From Metellina segmentata (lineage: Eukaryota > Arthropoda > Arachnida > Araneae > Tetragnathidae), in NCBI GenBank assembly GCA_947359465.1, contig OX375883.1, positions 94,624,293-94,688,292 of the forward strand: a stretch of 64,000 nucleotides of DNA, in the 5' to 3' direction. The notes under the pieces were generated by a model that was not told where the DNA came from, made no database searches, and saw only the letters and a list, made by a program, of their open reading frames with translations. A program made the position numbers and the translations under genes. Positions 49,230 through 62,325 of this stretch are shown in pieces (positions within the stretch are counted from its first letter, which is position 1; each line of letters opens with the position of its first letter).

Positions 49230-52200
49230 AAATTAACGTGCTGCCGAGCGAAATGGGAGGGGTCTTTGTAATTTCAAAGCTCCCAATCCAAGTTCTCAGG
49301 CGATGTAATTTCTATGGGAATGAAAAGGTATTTGACTGAGATGTGGGGAGAGTGTTTTGTGTGAAGTATTCCCATAGAAATTAACGTGCTGCCGAGCGAA
49401 ATGGGAGGGGTCTTTGTAATTTCAAAGCTCCCAATCCAAGTTCTCAGGCGATGTAATTTCTATGGGAATGAAAAGGTATTTGACTGAGATGTGGGGAGAG
49501 TGTTTTGTGTGAAGTATTCCCATAGAAATTAACGTGCTGCCGAGCGAAATGGGAGGGGTCTTTGTAATTTCAAAGCTTCCAATCCAAGTTCTCAGGCGAT
49601 GTAATTTCTAAGGGAATGAAAATTATTTGACTGAGATGTGGGGAGAGTGTTTTGTGTGAAGTATTCCCATAGAAATTAACGTGCTGACGAGCGAAATGGG
49701 AGGGGTCTTTGTAATTTCAAAGCTCCCAATCCAAGTTCTCAGGCGATGTAATTTCTAAGGGAATGAAAATTATTTGACTGAGATGTGGGGACAGTGTTTT
49801 GTGTGAAGTATTCCAATAGAAATTAACTTGCTGCCGAGCGAAATGGGAGGGGTCTTTGTATTTTCAAAGCTCCCAATCCAAGTTCTCAGGCGATGCAATT
49901 TCTATGGGAATGAAAAGGTATTTGACTGAGATGTGGGGAGAGTGTTTTGTGTGAAGTATTCCCATAGAAATTAACGTGCTTCCGAGCGAAATGGGAGGGG
50001 TCTTTGTAAATTCAAAGCTCCCAATCCAAGTTCTCAGGCGATGTAATTTCTAAGGGAATGAAAAGCTATTTGTCTGAGATGTGGGGAGAGTGTTTTGTGT
50101 GAAGTATTCCCATATAAATTAACGTGCTGCCGAGCGAAATGGGAGGGGTCTTTGTAATTTCAAAGCTCCCAATCCAAGTTCTCAGGCGATGTAATTTCTA
50201 AGGGAATGAAAAGGTATTTGACTGAGATGTGGGGAGAGTGTTTTGTGTGAAGTATTCCCATAGAAATTAACGTGCTGCCGAGCGAAATGGGAGGGGTCTT
50301 TGTAATTTCAAAGCTCCCAATCCAAGTTCTCAGGCGATGTAATTTCTATGGGAATGAAAAGGTATTTGACTGAGATGTGGGGAGAGTGTTTTGTGTGAAG
50401 TATTCCCATAGAAATTAACGTGCTGCCGAGCGAAATGGGAGCGGTCTTTGTAATTTCAAAGCTCCCAATCTAAGTTCTCAGGCGATGTAATTTCTAAGGG
50501 AATGAAAAGGTATTTGACTGAGATGTGGGGAGAGTGTTTTGTGTGAAGTATTCCCATAGAAATTAACGTGCTGCCGAGCGAAATGGGAGGGGTCTTTGTA
50601 ATTTCAAAGCTCCCAATCCAAGTTCTCAGGCGATGTAATTTCTATGGGAATGAAAAGGTATTTGACTGAGATGTGGGGAGAGTGTTTTGTGTGAAGTATT
50701 CCCATAGAAATTAACGTGCTACCGAGCGAAATGGGAGGGGTCTTTAAAATTTCAAAGCTCCCAATCCAAGTTCTCAGGTGATGTAATTTCTAAGGGAATG
50801 AAAATTATTTGACTGAGATGTGGGGAGAGTGTTTTGTGTGAAGTATTCCAATAGAAATTTACGTGCTGATGAGCGAAATGGGAGGGGTCTTTGTAATTTC
50901 AAAGCTCCCAATCCAAGTTCTCAGGCGATGTAATTTCTATGGGAATGAAAAGGTATTTGACTGAGATGTGGGGAGAGTGTTTTGTGTGAAGTATTCCCAT
51001 AGAAATTAACGTGCTGCCGAGCGAAATGGGAGGGGTCTTTGTAAATTCAAAGCTCCCAATCCAAGTTCTCAGGCGATGTAATTTCTAAGGGAATGAAAAG
51101 CTATTTGTCTGAGATGTGGGGAGAGTGTTTTGTGTGAAGTATTCCCATATAAATTAACGTGCTGCCGAGCGAAATGGGAGGGGTCTTTGTAATTTCAAAG
51201 CTCCCAATCCAAGTTCTCAGGCGATGTAATTTCTAAGGGAATGAAAAGGTATTTGACTGAGATGTGGGGAGAGTGTTTTGTGTGAAGTATTCCCATAGAA
51301 ATTAACGTGCTGCCGAGCGAAATGGGAGGGGTCTTTGTAATTTCAAAGCTCCCAATCCAAGTTCTCAGGCGATGTAATTTCTATGGGAATGAAAAGGTAT
51401 TTGACTGAGATGTGGGGAGAGTGTTTTGTGTGAAGTATTCCCATAGAAATTAACGTGCTGCCGAGCGAAATGGAAGGGGTCTTTGTAATTTCAAAGCTCC
51501 CAATCCAAGTTCTCAGGCGATGTAATTTCTAAGGGAATGAAAAGGTATTTGACTGAGATGTGGGAGAGTGTTTTGTGTGAAGTATTCCCATAGAAATTAA
51601 CGTGCTGACGAGCGAAATGGGAGGGGTCTTTGTAATTTCAAAGCTCCCAATCCAAATTCTCAGGCGATGTAATTTCTATGGGAATGAAAAGGTATTTGAC
51701 TGAGATGTGGGGAGAGTGTTTTGTGTGAAGTATTCCCATAGAAATTAACGTGCTGCCGAGCGAAATGGGAGGGGTCTTTGTAATTTCAAAGCTCCCAATC
51801 TAAGTTCTCAGGCGATGTAATTTCTAAGGGAATGAAAAGGTATTTGACTGAGATGTGGGGAGAGTGTTTTGTGTGAAGTATTCCCATAGAAATTAACGTG
51901 CTGCCGAGCGAAATGGGAGGGGTCTTTGTAATTTCAAAGCTCCCAATCCAAGTTCTCAGGCGATGTAATTTCTATGGGAATGAAAAGGTATTTGACTGAG
52001 ATGTGGGGAGAGTGTTTTGTGTGAAGTATTCCCATAGAAATTAACGTGCTGCCGAGCGAAATGGGAGGGGTCTTTGTATTTTCAAAGCTCCCAATCCAAG
52101 TTCTCAGGCGATGCAATTTCTATGGGAATGAAAAGGTATTTGACTGAGATGTGGGGAGAGTGTTTTGTGTGAAGTATTCCCATAGAAATTAACGTGCTGC

Positions 52201-53220
52201 CGAGCGAAATGGGAGGGGTCTTTGTAAATTCAAAGCTCCCAATCCAAGTTCTCAGGCGATGTAATTTCTAAGGGAATGAAAAGCTATTTGTCTGAGATGT
52301 GGGGAGAGTGTTTTGTGTGAAGTATTCCCATATAAATTAACGTGCTGCCGAGCGAAATGGGAGGGGTCTTTGTAATTTCAAAGCTCCCAATCCAAGTTCT
52401 CAGGCGATGTAATTTCTAAGGGAATGAAAAGGTATTTGACTGAGATGTGGGGAGAGTGTTTTGTGTGAAGTATTCCCATAGAAATTAACGTGCTGCCGAG
52501 CGAAATGGGAGGGGTCTTTGTAATTTCAAAGCTCCCAATCCAAGTTCTCAGGCGATGTAATTTCTATGGGAATGAAAAGGTATTTGACTGAGATGTGGGG
52601 AGAGTGTTTTGTGTGAAGTATTCCCATAGAAATTAACGTGCTGCCGAGCGAAATGGGAGCGGTCTTTGTAATTTCAAAGCTCCCAATCTAAGTTCTCAGG
52701 CGATGTAATTTCTAAGGGAATGAAAAGGTATTTGACTGAGATGTGGGGAGAGTGTTTTGTGTGAAGTATTCCCATAGAAATTAACGTGCTACCGAGCGAA
52801 ATGGGAGGGGTCTTTAAAATTTCAAAGCTCCCAATCCAAGTTCTCAGGTGATGTAATTTCTAAGGGAATGAAAATTATTTGACTGAGATGTGGGGAGAGT
52901 GTTTTGTGTGAAGTATTCCAATAGAAATTTACGTGCTGATGAGCGAAATGGGAGGGGTCTTTGTAATTTCAAAGCTCCCAATCCAAGTTCTCAGGCGATG
53001 TAATTTCTATGGGAATGAAAAGGTATTTGACTGAGATGTGGGGAGAGTGTTTTGTGTGAAGTATTCCCATAGAAATTAACGTGCTGCCGAGCGAAATGGG
53101 AGGGGTCTTTGTAAATTCAAAGCTCCCAATCCAAGTTCTCAGGCGATGTAATTTCTAAGGGAATGAAAAGCTATTTGTCTGAGATGTGGGGAGAGTGTTT
53201 TGTGTGAAGTATTCCCATAT
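49230..53220. repeat. 27-mer HOR copy 1 (3991-bp step)
   Basis: Bases 49230-53305 match 53221-57296 at offset 3991 (27 x 148 minus 5). Tags include ggggacagtg (49790), gcttccgagcg (49978), gggagcggtc (two units), ccaatag/aatttacg (two units), gaaatggaagg, tgtgggagagtg (51559), gtattttcaaag and gatgcaatttc. Within the copy the gtaaattc to gggagcggtc series occurs twice, showing an older internal duplication. Confidence 0.86.
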
Positions 53221-56200
53221 AAATTAACGTGCTGCCGAGCGAAATGGGAGGGGTCTTTGTAATTTCAAAGCTCCCAATCCAAGTTCTCAGGCGATGTAAT
53301 TTCTATGGGAATGAAAAGGTATTTGACTGAGATGTGGGGAGAGTGTTTTGTGTGAAGTATTCCCATAGAAATTAACGTGCTGCCGAGCGAAATGGGAGGG
53401 GTCTTTGTAATTTCAAAGCTCCCAATCCAAGTTCTCAGGCGATGTAATTTCTATGGGAATGAAAAGGTATTTGACTGAGATGTGGGGAGAGTGTTTTGTG
53501 TGAAGTATTCCCATAGAAATTAACGTGCTGCCGAGCGAAATGGGAGGGGTCTTTGTAATTTCAAAGCTTCCAATCCAAGTTCTCAGGCGATGTAATTTCT
53601 AAGGGAATGAAAATTATTTGACTGAGATGTGGGGAGAGTGTTTTGTGTGAAGTATTCCCATAGAAATTAACGTGCTGACGAGCGAAATGGGAGGGGTCTT
53701 TGTAATTTCAAAGCTCCCAATCCAAGTTCTCAGGCGATGTAATTTCTAAGGGAATGAAAATTATTTGACTGAGATGTGGGGACAGTGTTTTGTGTGAAGT
53801 ATTCCAATAGAAATTAACTTGCTGCCGAGCGAAATGGGAGGGGTCTTTGTATTTTCAAAGCTCCCAATCCAAGTTCTCAGGCGATGCAATTTCTATGGGA
53901 ATGAAAAGGTATTTGACTGAGATGTGGGGAGAGTGTTTTGTGTGAAGTATTCCCATAGAAATTAACGTGCTTCCGAGCGAAATGGGAGGGGTCTTTGTAA
54001 ATTCAAAGCTCCCAATCCAAGTTCTCAGGCGATGTAATTTCTAAGGGAATGAAAAGCTATTTGTCTGAGATGTGGGGAGAGTGTTTTGTGTGAAGTATTC
54101 CCATATAAATTAACGTGCTGCCGAGCGAAATGGGAGGGGTCTTTGTAATTTCAAAGCTCCCAATCCAAGTTCTCAGGCGATGTAATTTCTAAGGGAATGA
54201 AAAGGTATTTGACTGAGATGTGGGGAGAGTGTTTTGTGTGAAGTATTCCCATAGAAATTAACGTGCTGCCGAGCGAAATGGGAGGGGTCTTTGTAATTTC
54301 AAAGCTCCCAATCCAAGTTCTCAGGCGATGTAATTTCTATGGGAATGAAAAGGTATTTGACTGAGATGTGGGGAGAGTGTTTTGTGTGAAGTATTCCCAT
54401 AGAAATTAACGTGCTGCCGAGCGAAATGGGAGCGGTCTTTGTAATTTCAAAGCTCCCAATCTAAGTTCTCAGGCGATGTAATTTCTAAGGGAATGAAAAG
54501 GTATTTGACTGAGATGTGGGGAGAGTGTTTTGTGTGAAGTATTCCCATAGAAATTAACGTGCTGCCGAGCGAAATGGGAGGGGTCTTTGTAATTTCAAAG
54601 CTCCCAATCCAAGTTCTCAGGCGATGTAATTTCTAAGGGAATGAAAAGGTATTTGACTGAGATGTGGGGAGAGTGTTTTGTGTGAAGTATTCCCATAGAA
54701 ATTAACGTGCTGCCGAGCGAAATGGGAGGGGTCTTTAAAATTTCAAAGCTCCCAATCCAAGTTCTCAGGTGATGTAATTTCTAAGGGAATGAAAATTATT
54801 TGACTGAGATGTGGGGAGAGTGTTTTGTGTGAAGTATTCCAATAGAAATTTACGTGCTGATGAGCGAAATGGGAGGGGTCTTTGTAATTTCAAAGCTCCC
54901 AATCCAAGTTCTCAGGCGATGTAATTTCTATGGGAATGAAAAGGTATTTGACTGAGATGTGGGGAGAGTGTTTTGTGTGAAGTATTCCCATAGAAATTAA
55001 CGTGCTGCCGAGCGAAATGGGAGGGGTCTTTGTAAATTCAAAGCTCCCAATCCAAGTTCTCAGGCGATGTAATTTCTAAGGGAATGAAAAGCTATTTGTC
55101 TGAGATGTGGGGAGAGTGTTTTGTGTGAAGTATTCCCATATAAATTAACGTGCTGCCGAGCGAAATGGGAGGGGTCTTTGTAATTTCAAAGCTCCCAATC
55201 CAAGTTCTCAGGCGATGTAATTTCTAAGGGAATGAAAAGGTATTTGACTGAGATGTGGGGAGAGTGTTTTGTGTGAAGTATTCCCATAGAAATTAACGTG
55301 CTGCCGAGCGAAATGGGAGGGGTCTTTGTAATTTCAAAGCTCCCAATCCAAGTTCTCAGGCGATGTAATTTCTATGGGAATGAAAAGGTATTTGACTGAG
55401 ATGTGGGGAGAGTGTTTTGTGTGAAGTATTCCCATAGAAATTAACGTGCTGCCGAGCGAAATGGAAGGGGTCTTTGTAATTTCAAAGCTCCCAATCCAAG
55501 TTCTCAGGCGATGTAATTTCTAAGGGAATGAAAAGGTATTTGACTGAGATGTGGGAGAGTGTTTTGTGTGAAGTATTCCCATAGAAATTAACGTGCTGAC
55601 GAGCGAAATGGGAGGGGTCTTTGTAATTTCAAAGCTCCCAATCCAAATTCTCAGGCGATGTAATTTCTATGGGTATGAAAAGGTATTTGACTGAGATGTG
55701 GGGAGAGTGTTTTGTGTGAAGTATTCCCATAGAAATTAACGTGCTGCCGAGCGAAATGGGAGGGGTCTTTGTAATTTCAAAGCTCCCAATCTAAGTTCTC
55801 AGGCGATGTAATTTCTAAGGGAATGAAAAGGTATTTGACTGAGATGTGGGGAGAGTGTTTTGTGTGAAGTATTCCCATAGAAATTAACGTGCTGCCGAGC
55901 GAAATGGGAGGGGTCTTTGTAATTTCAAAGCTCCCAATCCAAGTTCTCAGGCGATGTAATTTCTATGGGAATGAAAAGGTATTTGACTGAGATGTGGGGA
56001 GAGTGTTTTGTGTGAAGTATTCCCATAGAAATTAACGTGCTGCCGAGCGAAATGGGAGGGGTCTTTGTATTTTCAAAGCTCCCAATCCAAGTTCTCAGGC
56101 GATGCAATTTCTATGGGAATGAAAAGGTATTTGACTGAGATGTGGGGAGAGTGTTTTGTGTGAAGTATTCCCATAGAAATTAACGTGCTGCCGAGCGAAA

Positions 56201-57296
56201 TGGGAGGGGTCTTTGTAAATTCAAAGCTCCCAATCCAAGTTCTCAGGCGATGTAATTTCTAAGGGAATGAAAAGCTATTTGTCTGAGATGTGGGGAGAGT
56301 GTTTTGTGTGAAGTATTCCCATATAAATTAACGTGCTGCCGAGCGAAATGGGAGGGGTCTTTGTAATTTCAAAGCTCCCAATCCAAGTTCTCAGGCGATG
56401 TAATTTCTAAGGGAATGAAAAGGTATTTGACTGAGATGTGGGGAGAGTGTTTTGTGTGAAGTATTCCCATAGAAATTAACGTGCTGCCGAGCGAAATGGG
56501 AGGGGTCTTTGTAATTTCAAAGCTCCCAATCCAAGTTCTCAGGCGATGTAATTTCTATGGGAATGAAAAGGTATTTGACTGAGATGTGGGGAGAGTGTTT
56601 TGTGTGAAGTATTCCCATAGAAATTAACGTGCTGCCGAGCGAAATGGGAGCGGTCTTTGTAATTTCAAAGCTCCCAATCTAAGTTCTCAGGCGATGTAAT
56701 TTCTAAGGGAATGAAAAGGTATTTGACTGAGATGTGGGGAGAGTGTTTTGTGTGAAGTATTCCCATAGAAATTAACGTGCTACCGAGCGAAATGGGAGGG
56801 GTCTTTAAAATTTCAAAGCTCCCAATCCAAGTTCTCAGGTGATGTAATTTCTAAGGGAATGAAAATTATTTGACTGAGATGTGGGGAGAGTGTTTTGTGT
56901 GAAGTATTCCAATAGAAATTTACGTGCTGATGAGCGAAATGGGAGGGGTCTTTGTAATTTCAAAGCTCCCAATCCAAGTTCTCAGGCGATGTAATTTCTA
57001 TGGGAATGAAAAGGTATTTGACTGAGATGTGGGGAGAGTGTTTTGTGTGAAGTATTCCCATAGAAATTAACGTGCTGCCGAGCGAAATGGGAGGGGTCTT
57101 TGTAAATTCAAAGCTCCCAATCCAAGTTCTCAGGCGATGTAATTTCTAAGGGAATGAAAAGCTATTTGTCTGAGATGTGGGGAGAGTGTTTTGTGTGAAG
57201 TATTCCCATATAAATTAACGTGCTGCCGAGCGAAATGGGAGGCGTCTTTGTAATTTCAAAGCTCCCAATCCAAGTTCTCAGGCGATGTAATTTCTA
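53221..57296. repeat. 27-mer HOR copy 2
   Basis: Tandem partner of 49230-53305 over about 4.1 kb, one of the longest near-identical pairs in the window. Differences seen are few: a ctaaggg unit with gctgccgag near 54625-54715 where copy 1 has ctatggg and gctaccgag, ctatgggtatg near 55670, and gaggcgtc at 57240. The match ends where 53306 reads t and 57297 reads a in the ctat/ctaa position. Confidence 0.86.
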
Positions 57297-59958
57297 AGGG
57301 AATGAAAAGGTATTTGACTGAGATGTGGGGAGAGTGTTTTGTGTGAAGTATTCCCATAGAAATTAACGTGCTGCCGAGCGAAATGGGAGGGGTCTTTGTA
57401 ATTTCAAAGCTCCCAATCCAAGTTCTCAGGCGATGTAATTTCTATGGGAATGAAAAGGTATTTGACTGAGATGTGGGGAGAGTGTTTTGTGTGAAGTATT
57501 CCCATAGAAATTAACGTGCTGCCGAGCGAAATGGAAGGGGTCTTTGTAATTTCAAAGCTCCCAATCCAAGTTCTCAGGCGATGTAATTTCTAAGGGAATG
57601 AAAAGGTATTTGACTGAGATGTGGGAGAGTGTTTTGTGTGAAGTATTCCCATAGAAATTAACGTGCTGACGAGCGAAATGGGAGGGGTCTTTGTAATTTC
57701 AAAGCTCCCAATCCAAATTCTCAGGCGATGTAATTTCTATGGGAATGAAAAGGTATTTGACTGAGATGTGGGGAGAGTGTTTTGTGTGAAGTATTCCCAT
57801 AGAAATTAACGTGCTGCCGAGCGAAATGGGAGGGGTCTTTGTAATTTCAAAGCTCCCAATCTAAGTTCTCAGGCGATGTAATTTCTAAGGGAATGAAAAG
57901 GTATTTGACTGAGATGTGGGGAGAGTGTTTTGTGTGAAGTATTCCCATAGAAATTAACGTGCTGCCGAGCGAAATGGGAGGGGTCTTTGTAATTTCAAAG
58001 CTCCCAATCCAAGTTCTCAGGCGATGTAATTTCTATGGGAATGAAAAGGTATTTGACTGAGATGTGGGGAGAGTGTTTTGTGTGAAGTATTCCCATAGAA
58101 ATTAACGTGCTGCCGAGCGAAATGGGAGGTGTCTTTGTAATTTCAAAGCTCCCAATCCAAGTTCTCAGGCGATGTAATTTCTATGGGAATGAAAAGGTAT
58201 TTGACTGAGATGTATGAAGAGTGTTTTGTGTGAAGTATTCCCATAGAAATTAACGTGCTGCTGAGCGAAATGGGAGGGGTCTTTGTAATTTCAAAGCTCC
58301 CAATCCAAGTTCTCAGGCGATGTAATTTCTATGGGAATGAAAAGGTATTTGACTGAGATGTGGGGAGAGTGTTTTGTGTGAAGTATTCCCATAGAAATTA
58401 ACGTGCTGCCGAGCAAAATGGGAGGTGTCTTTGTAATTTCAAAGCTCCCAATCAAAGTTCTCAGGCTATGTATTTTCTAAGGGAATGAAAAGGTATTTGA
58501 CTGAGATGTGGGGAGAGTGTTTTGTGTGAAGTATTCCCATAGAAATTAACGTGCTGCCGAGCGAAATGGGAGGGGTCTTTGTAATTTCAAAGCTCCCAAT
58601 CCAAGTTCTCAGGCGATGTAATTTCTATGGGAATGAAAAGGTATTTGACTGAGATGTGGGGAGAGTGTTTTGTGTGAAGTATTCCCATAGAAATTAACGT
58701 GCTGCCGAGCGAAATGGGAGGGGTCTTTGTAATTTCAAAGCTCCCAATCCAAGTTCTCAGGCGATGTAATTTCTATGGGAATGAAAAGGTATTTGACTGA
58801 GATGTGGGGAGAGTGTTTTGTGTGAAGTATTCCCATATAAATTAACGTGCTGCCGAGCGAAATGGGAGGGGTCTTTGTAATTTCAAAGCTTCCAATCCAA
58901 GTTCTCAGGCGATGTAATTTCTAAGGGAATGAAAATTATTTGACTGAGATGTGGGGAGAGTGTTTTGTGTGAAGTATTCCCATAGAAATTAACGTGCTGA
59001 CGAGCGAAATGGGAGGGGTCTTTGTAATTTCAAAGCTCCCAATCCAAGTTCTCAGGCGATGTAATTTCTAAGGGAATGCAAATTATTTGACTGAGATGTG
59101 GGGACAGTGTTTTGTGTGAAGTATTCCAATAGAAATTAACTTGCTGCCGAGCGAAATGGGAGGGGTCTTTGTATTTTCAAAGCTCCCAATCCAAGTTCTC
59201 AGGCGATGCAATTTCTATGGGAATGAAAAGGTATTTGACTGAGATGTGGGGAGAGTGTTTTGTGTGAAGTATTCCCATAGAAATTAACGTGCTTCCGAGC
59301 GAAATGGGAGGGGTCTTTGTAAATTCAAAGCTCCCAATCCAAGTTCTCAGGCGATGTAATTTCTAAGGGAATGAAAAGCTATTTGTCTGAGATGTGGGGA
59401 GAGTGTTTTGTGTGAAGTATTCCCATATAAATTAACGTGCTGCCGAGCGAAATGGGAGGGGTCTTTGTAATTTCAAAGCTCCCAATCCAAGTTCTCAGGC
59501 GATGTAATTTCTAAGGGAATGAAAAGGTATTTGACTGAGATGTGGGGAGAGTGTTTTGTGTGAAGTATTCCCATAGAAATTAACGTGCTGCCGAGCGAAA
59601 TGGGAGGGGTCTTTGTAATTTCAAAGCTCCCAATCCAAGTTCTCAGGCGATGTAATTTCTATGGGAATGAAAAGGTATTTGACTGAGATGTGGGGAGAGT
59701 GTTTTGTGTGAAGTATTCCCATAGAAATTAACGTGCTGCCGAGCGAAATGGGAGCGGTCTTTGTAATTTCAAAGCTCCCAATCTAAGTTCTCAGGCGATG
59801 TAATTTCTAAGGGAATGAAAAGGTATTTGACTGAGATGTGGGGAGACTGTTTTGTGTGAAGTATTCCCATATAAATTAACGTGCTGCCGAGCGAAATGGG
59901 AGGGGTCTTTGTAATTTCAAAGCTCCCAATCCAAGTTCTCAGGCGATGTAATTTCTAT
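57297..59958. repeat. 22-mer HOR copy 1 (3252-bp step)
   Basis: Bases 56707-59073 match 59959-62325 at offset 3252 (22 x 148 minus 4). Tags are tgtgggagagtg (57620, 60872), gatgtatgaagag (58210, 61462), gctgctgagcg, tcaggctatg and a HindIII unit. After 59073 similarity continues with more differences: ggggacagtg and aacttgctgcc (59103-59132) become normal in the second copy. Confidence 0.84.
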
Positions 59959-62325
59959 GGGAATGAAAAGGTATTTGACTGAGATGTGGGGAGAGTGTTT
60001 TGTGTGAAGTATTCCCATAGAAATTAACGTGCTACCGAGCGAAATGGGAGGGGTCTTTAAAATTTCAAAGCTCCCAATCCAAGTTCTCAGGTGATGTAAT
60101 TTCTAAGGGAATGAAAATTATTTGACTGAGATGTGGGGAGAGTGTTTTGTGTGAAGTATTCCAATAGAAATTTACGTGCTGATGAGCGAAATGGGAGGGG
60201 TCTTTGTAATTTCAAAGCTCCCAATCCAAGTTCTCAGGCGATGTAATTTCTATGGGAATGAAAAGGTATTTGACTGAGATGTGGGGAGAGTGTTTTGTGT
60301 GAAGTATTCCCATAGAAATTAACGTGCTGCCGAGCGAAATGGGAGGGGTCTTTGTAAATTCAAAGCTCCCAATCCAAGTTCTCAGGCGATGTAATTTCTA
60401 AGGGAATGAAAAGCTATTTGTCTGAGATGTGGGGAGAGTGTTTTGTGTGAAGTATTCCCATATAAATTAACGTGCTGCCGAGCGAAATGGGAGGGGTCTT
60501 TGTAATTTCAAAGCTCCCAATCCAAGTTCTCAGGCGATGTAATTTCTAAGGGAATGAAAAGGTATTTGACTGAGATGTGGGGAGAGTGTTTTGTGTGAAG
60601 TATTCCCATAGAAATTAACGTGCTGCCGAGCGAAATGGGAGGGGTCTTTGTAATTTCAAAGCTCCCAATCCAAGTTCTCAGGCGATGTAATTTCTATGGG
60701 AATGAAAAGGTATTTGACTGAGATGTGGGGAGAGTGTTTTGTGTGAAGTATTCCCATAGAAATTAACGTGCTGCCGAGCGAAATGGAAGGGGTCTTTGTA
60801 ATTTCAAAGCTCCCAATCCAAGTTCTCAGGCGATGTAATTTCTAAGGGAATGAAAAGGTATTTGACTGAGATGTGGGAGAGTGTTTTGTGTGAAGTATTC
60901 CCATAGAAATTAACGTGCTGACGAGCGAAATGGGAGGGGTCTTTGTAATTTCAAAGCTCCCAATCCAAATTCTCAGGCGATGTAATTTCTATGGGAATGA
61001 AAAGGTATTTGACTGAGATGTGGGGAGAGTGTTTTGTGTGAAGTATTCCCATAGAAATTAACGTGCTGCCGAGCGAAATGGGAGGGGTCTTTGTAATTTC
61101 AAAGCTCCCAATCTAAGTTCTCAGGCGATGTAATTTCTAAGGGAATGAAAAGGTATTTGACTGAGATGTGGGGAGAGTGTTTTGTGTGAAGTATTCCCAT
61201 AGAAATTAACGTGCTGCCGAGCGAAATGGGAGGGGTCTTTGTAATTTCAAAGCTCCCAATCCAAGTTCTCAGGCGATGTAATTTCTATGGGAATGAAAAG
61301 GTATTTGACTGAGATGTGGGGAGAGTGTTTTGTGTGAAGTATTCCCATAGAAATTAACGTGCTGCCGAGCGAAATGGGAGGTGTCTTTGTAATTTCAAAG
61401 CTCCCAATCCAAGTTCTCAGGCGATGTAATTTCTATGGGAATGAAAAGGTATTTGACTGAGATGTATGAAGAGTGTTTTGTGTGAAGTATTCCCATAGAA
61501 ATTAACGTGCTGCTGAGCGAAATGGGAGGGGTCTTTGTAATTTCAAAGCTCCCAATCCAAGTTCTCAGGCGATGTAATTTCTATGGGAATGAAAAGGTAT
61601 TTGACTGAGATGTGGGGAGAGTGTTTTGTGTGAAGTATTCCCATAGAAATTAACGTGCTGCCGAGCAAAATGGGAGGTGTCTTTGTAATTTCAAAGCTCC
61701 CAATCAAAGTTCTCAGGCTATGTATTTTCTAAGGGAATGAAAAGGTATTTGACTGAGATGTGGGGAGAGTGTTTTGTGTGAAGTATTCCCATAGAAATTA
61801 ACGTGCTGCCGAGCGAAATGGGAGGGGTCTTTGTAATTTCAAAGCTCCCAATCCAAGTTCTCAGGCGATTTAATTTCTATGGGAATGAAAAGGTATTTGA
61901 CTGAGATGTGGGGAGAGTGTTTTGTGTGAAGTATTCCCATAGAAATTAACGTGCTGCCGAGCGAAATGGGAGGGGTCTTTGTAATTTCAAAGCTCCCAAT
62001 CCAAGTTCTCAGGCGATGTAATTTCTATGGGAATGAAAAGGTATTTGACTGAGATGTGGGGAGAGTGTTTTGTGTGAAGTATTCCCATAGAAATTAACGT
62101 GCTGCCGAGCGAAATGGGAGGGGTCTTTGTAATTTCAAAGCTTCCAATCCAAGTTCTCAGGCGATGTAATTTCTAAGGGAATGAAAATTATTTGACTGAG
62201 ATGTGGGGAGAGTGTTTTGTGTGAAGTATTCCCATAGAAATTAACGTGCTGACGAGCGAAATGGGAGGGGTCTTTGTAATTTCAAAGCTCCCAATCCAAG
62301 TTCTCAGGCGATGTAATTTCTAAGG
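59959..62325. repeat. 22-mer HOR copy 2
   Basis: Second copy at offset 3252. Differences seen are gaggggtc at 60490 against gaggcgtc at 57240, gcgatttaattt near 61868, and catagaaatt at 62087 against catataaatt at 58835. The copy holds the last ccaatag/aatttacg unit (about 60161) and the last tgtgggagagtg unit (60872). Confidence 0.84.
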
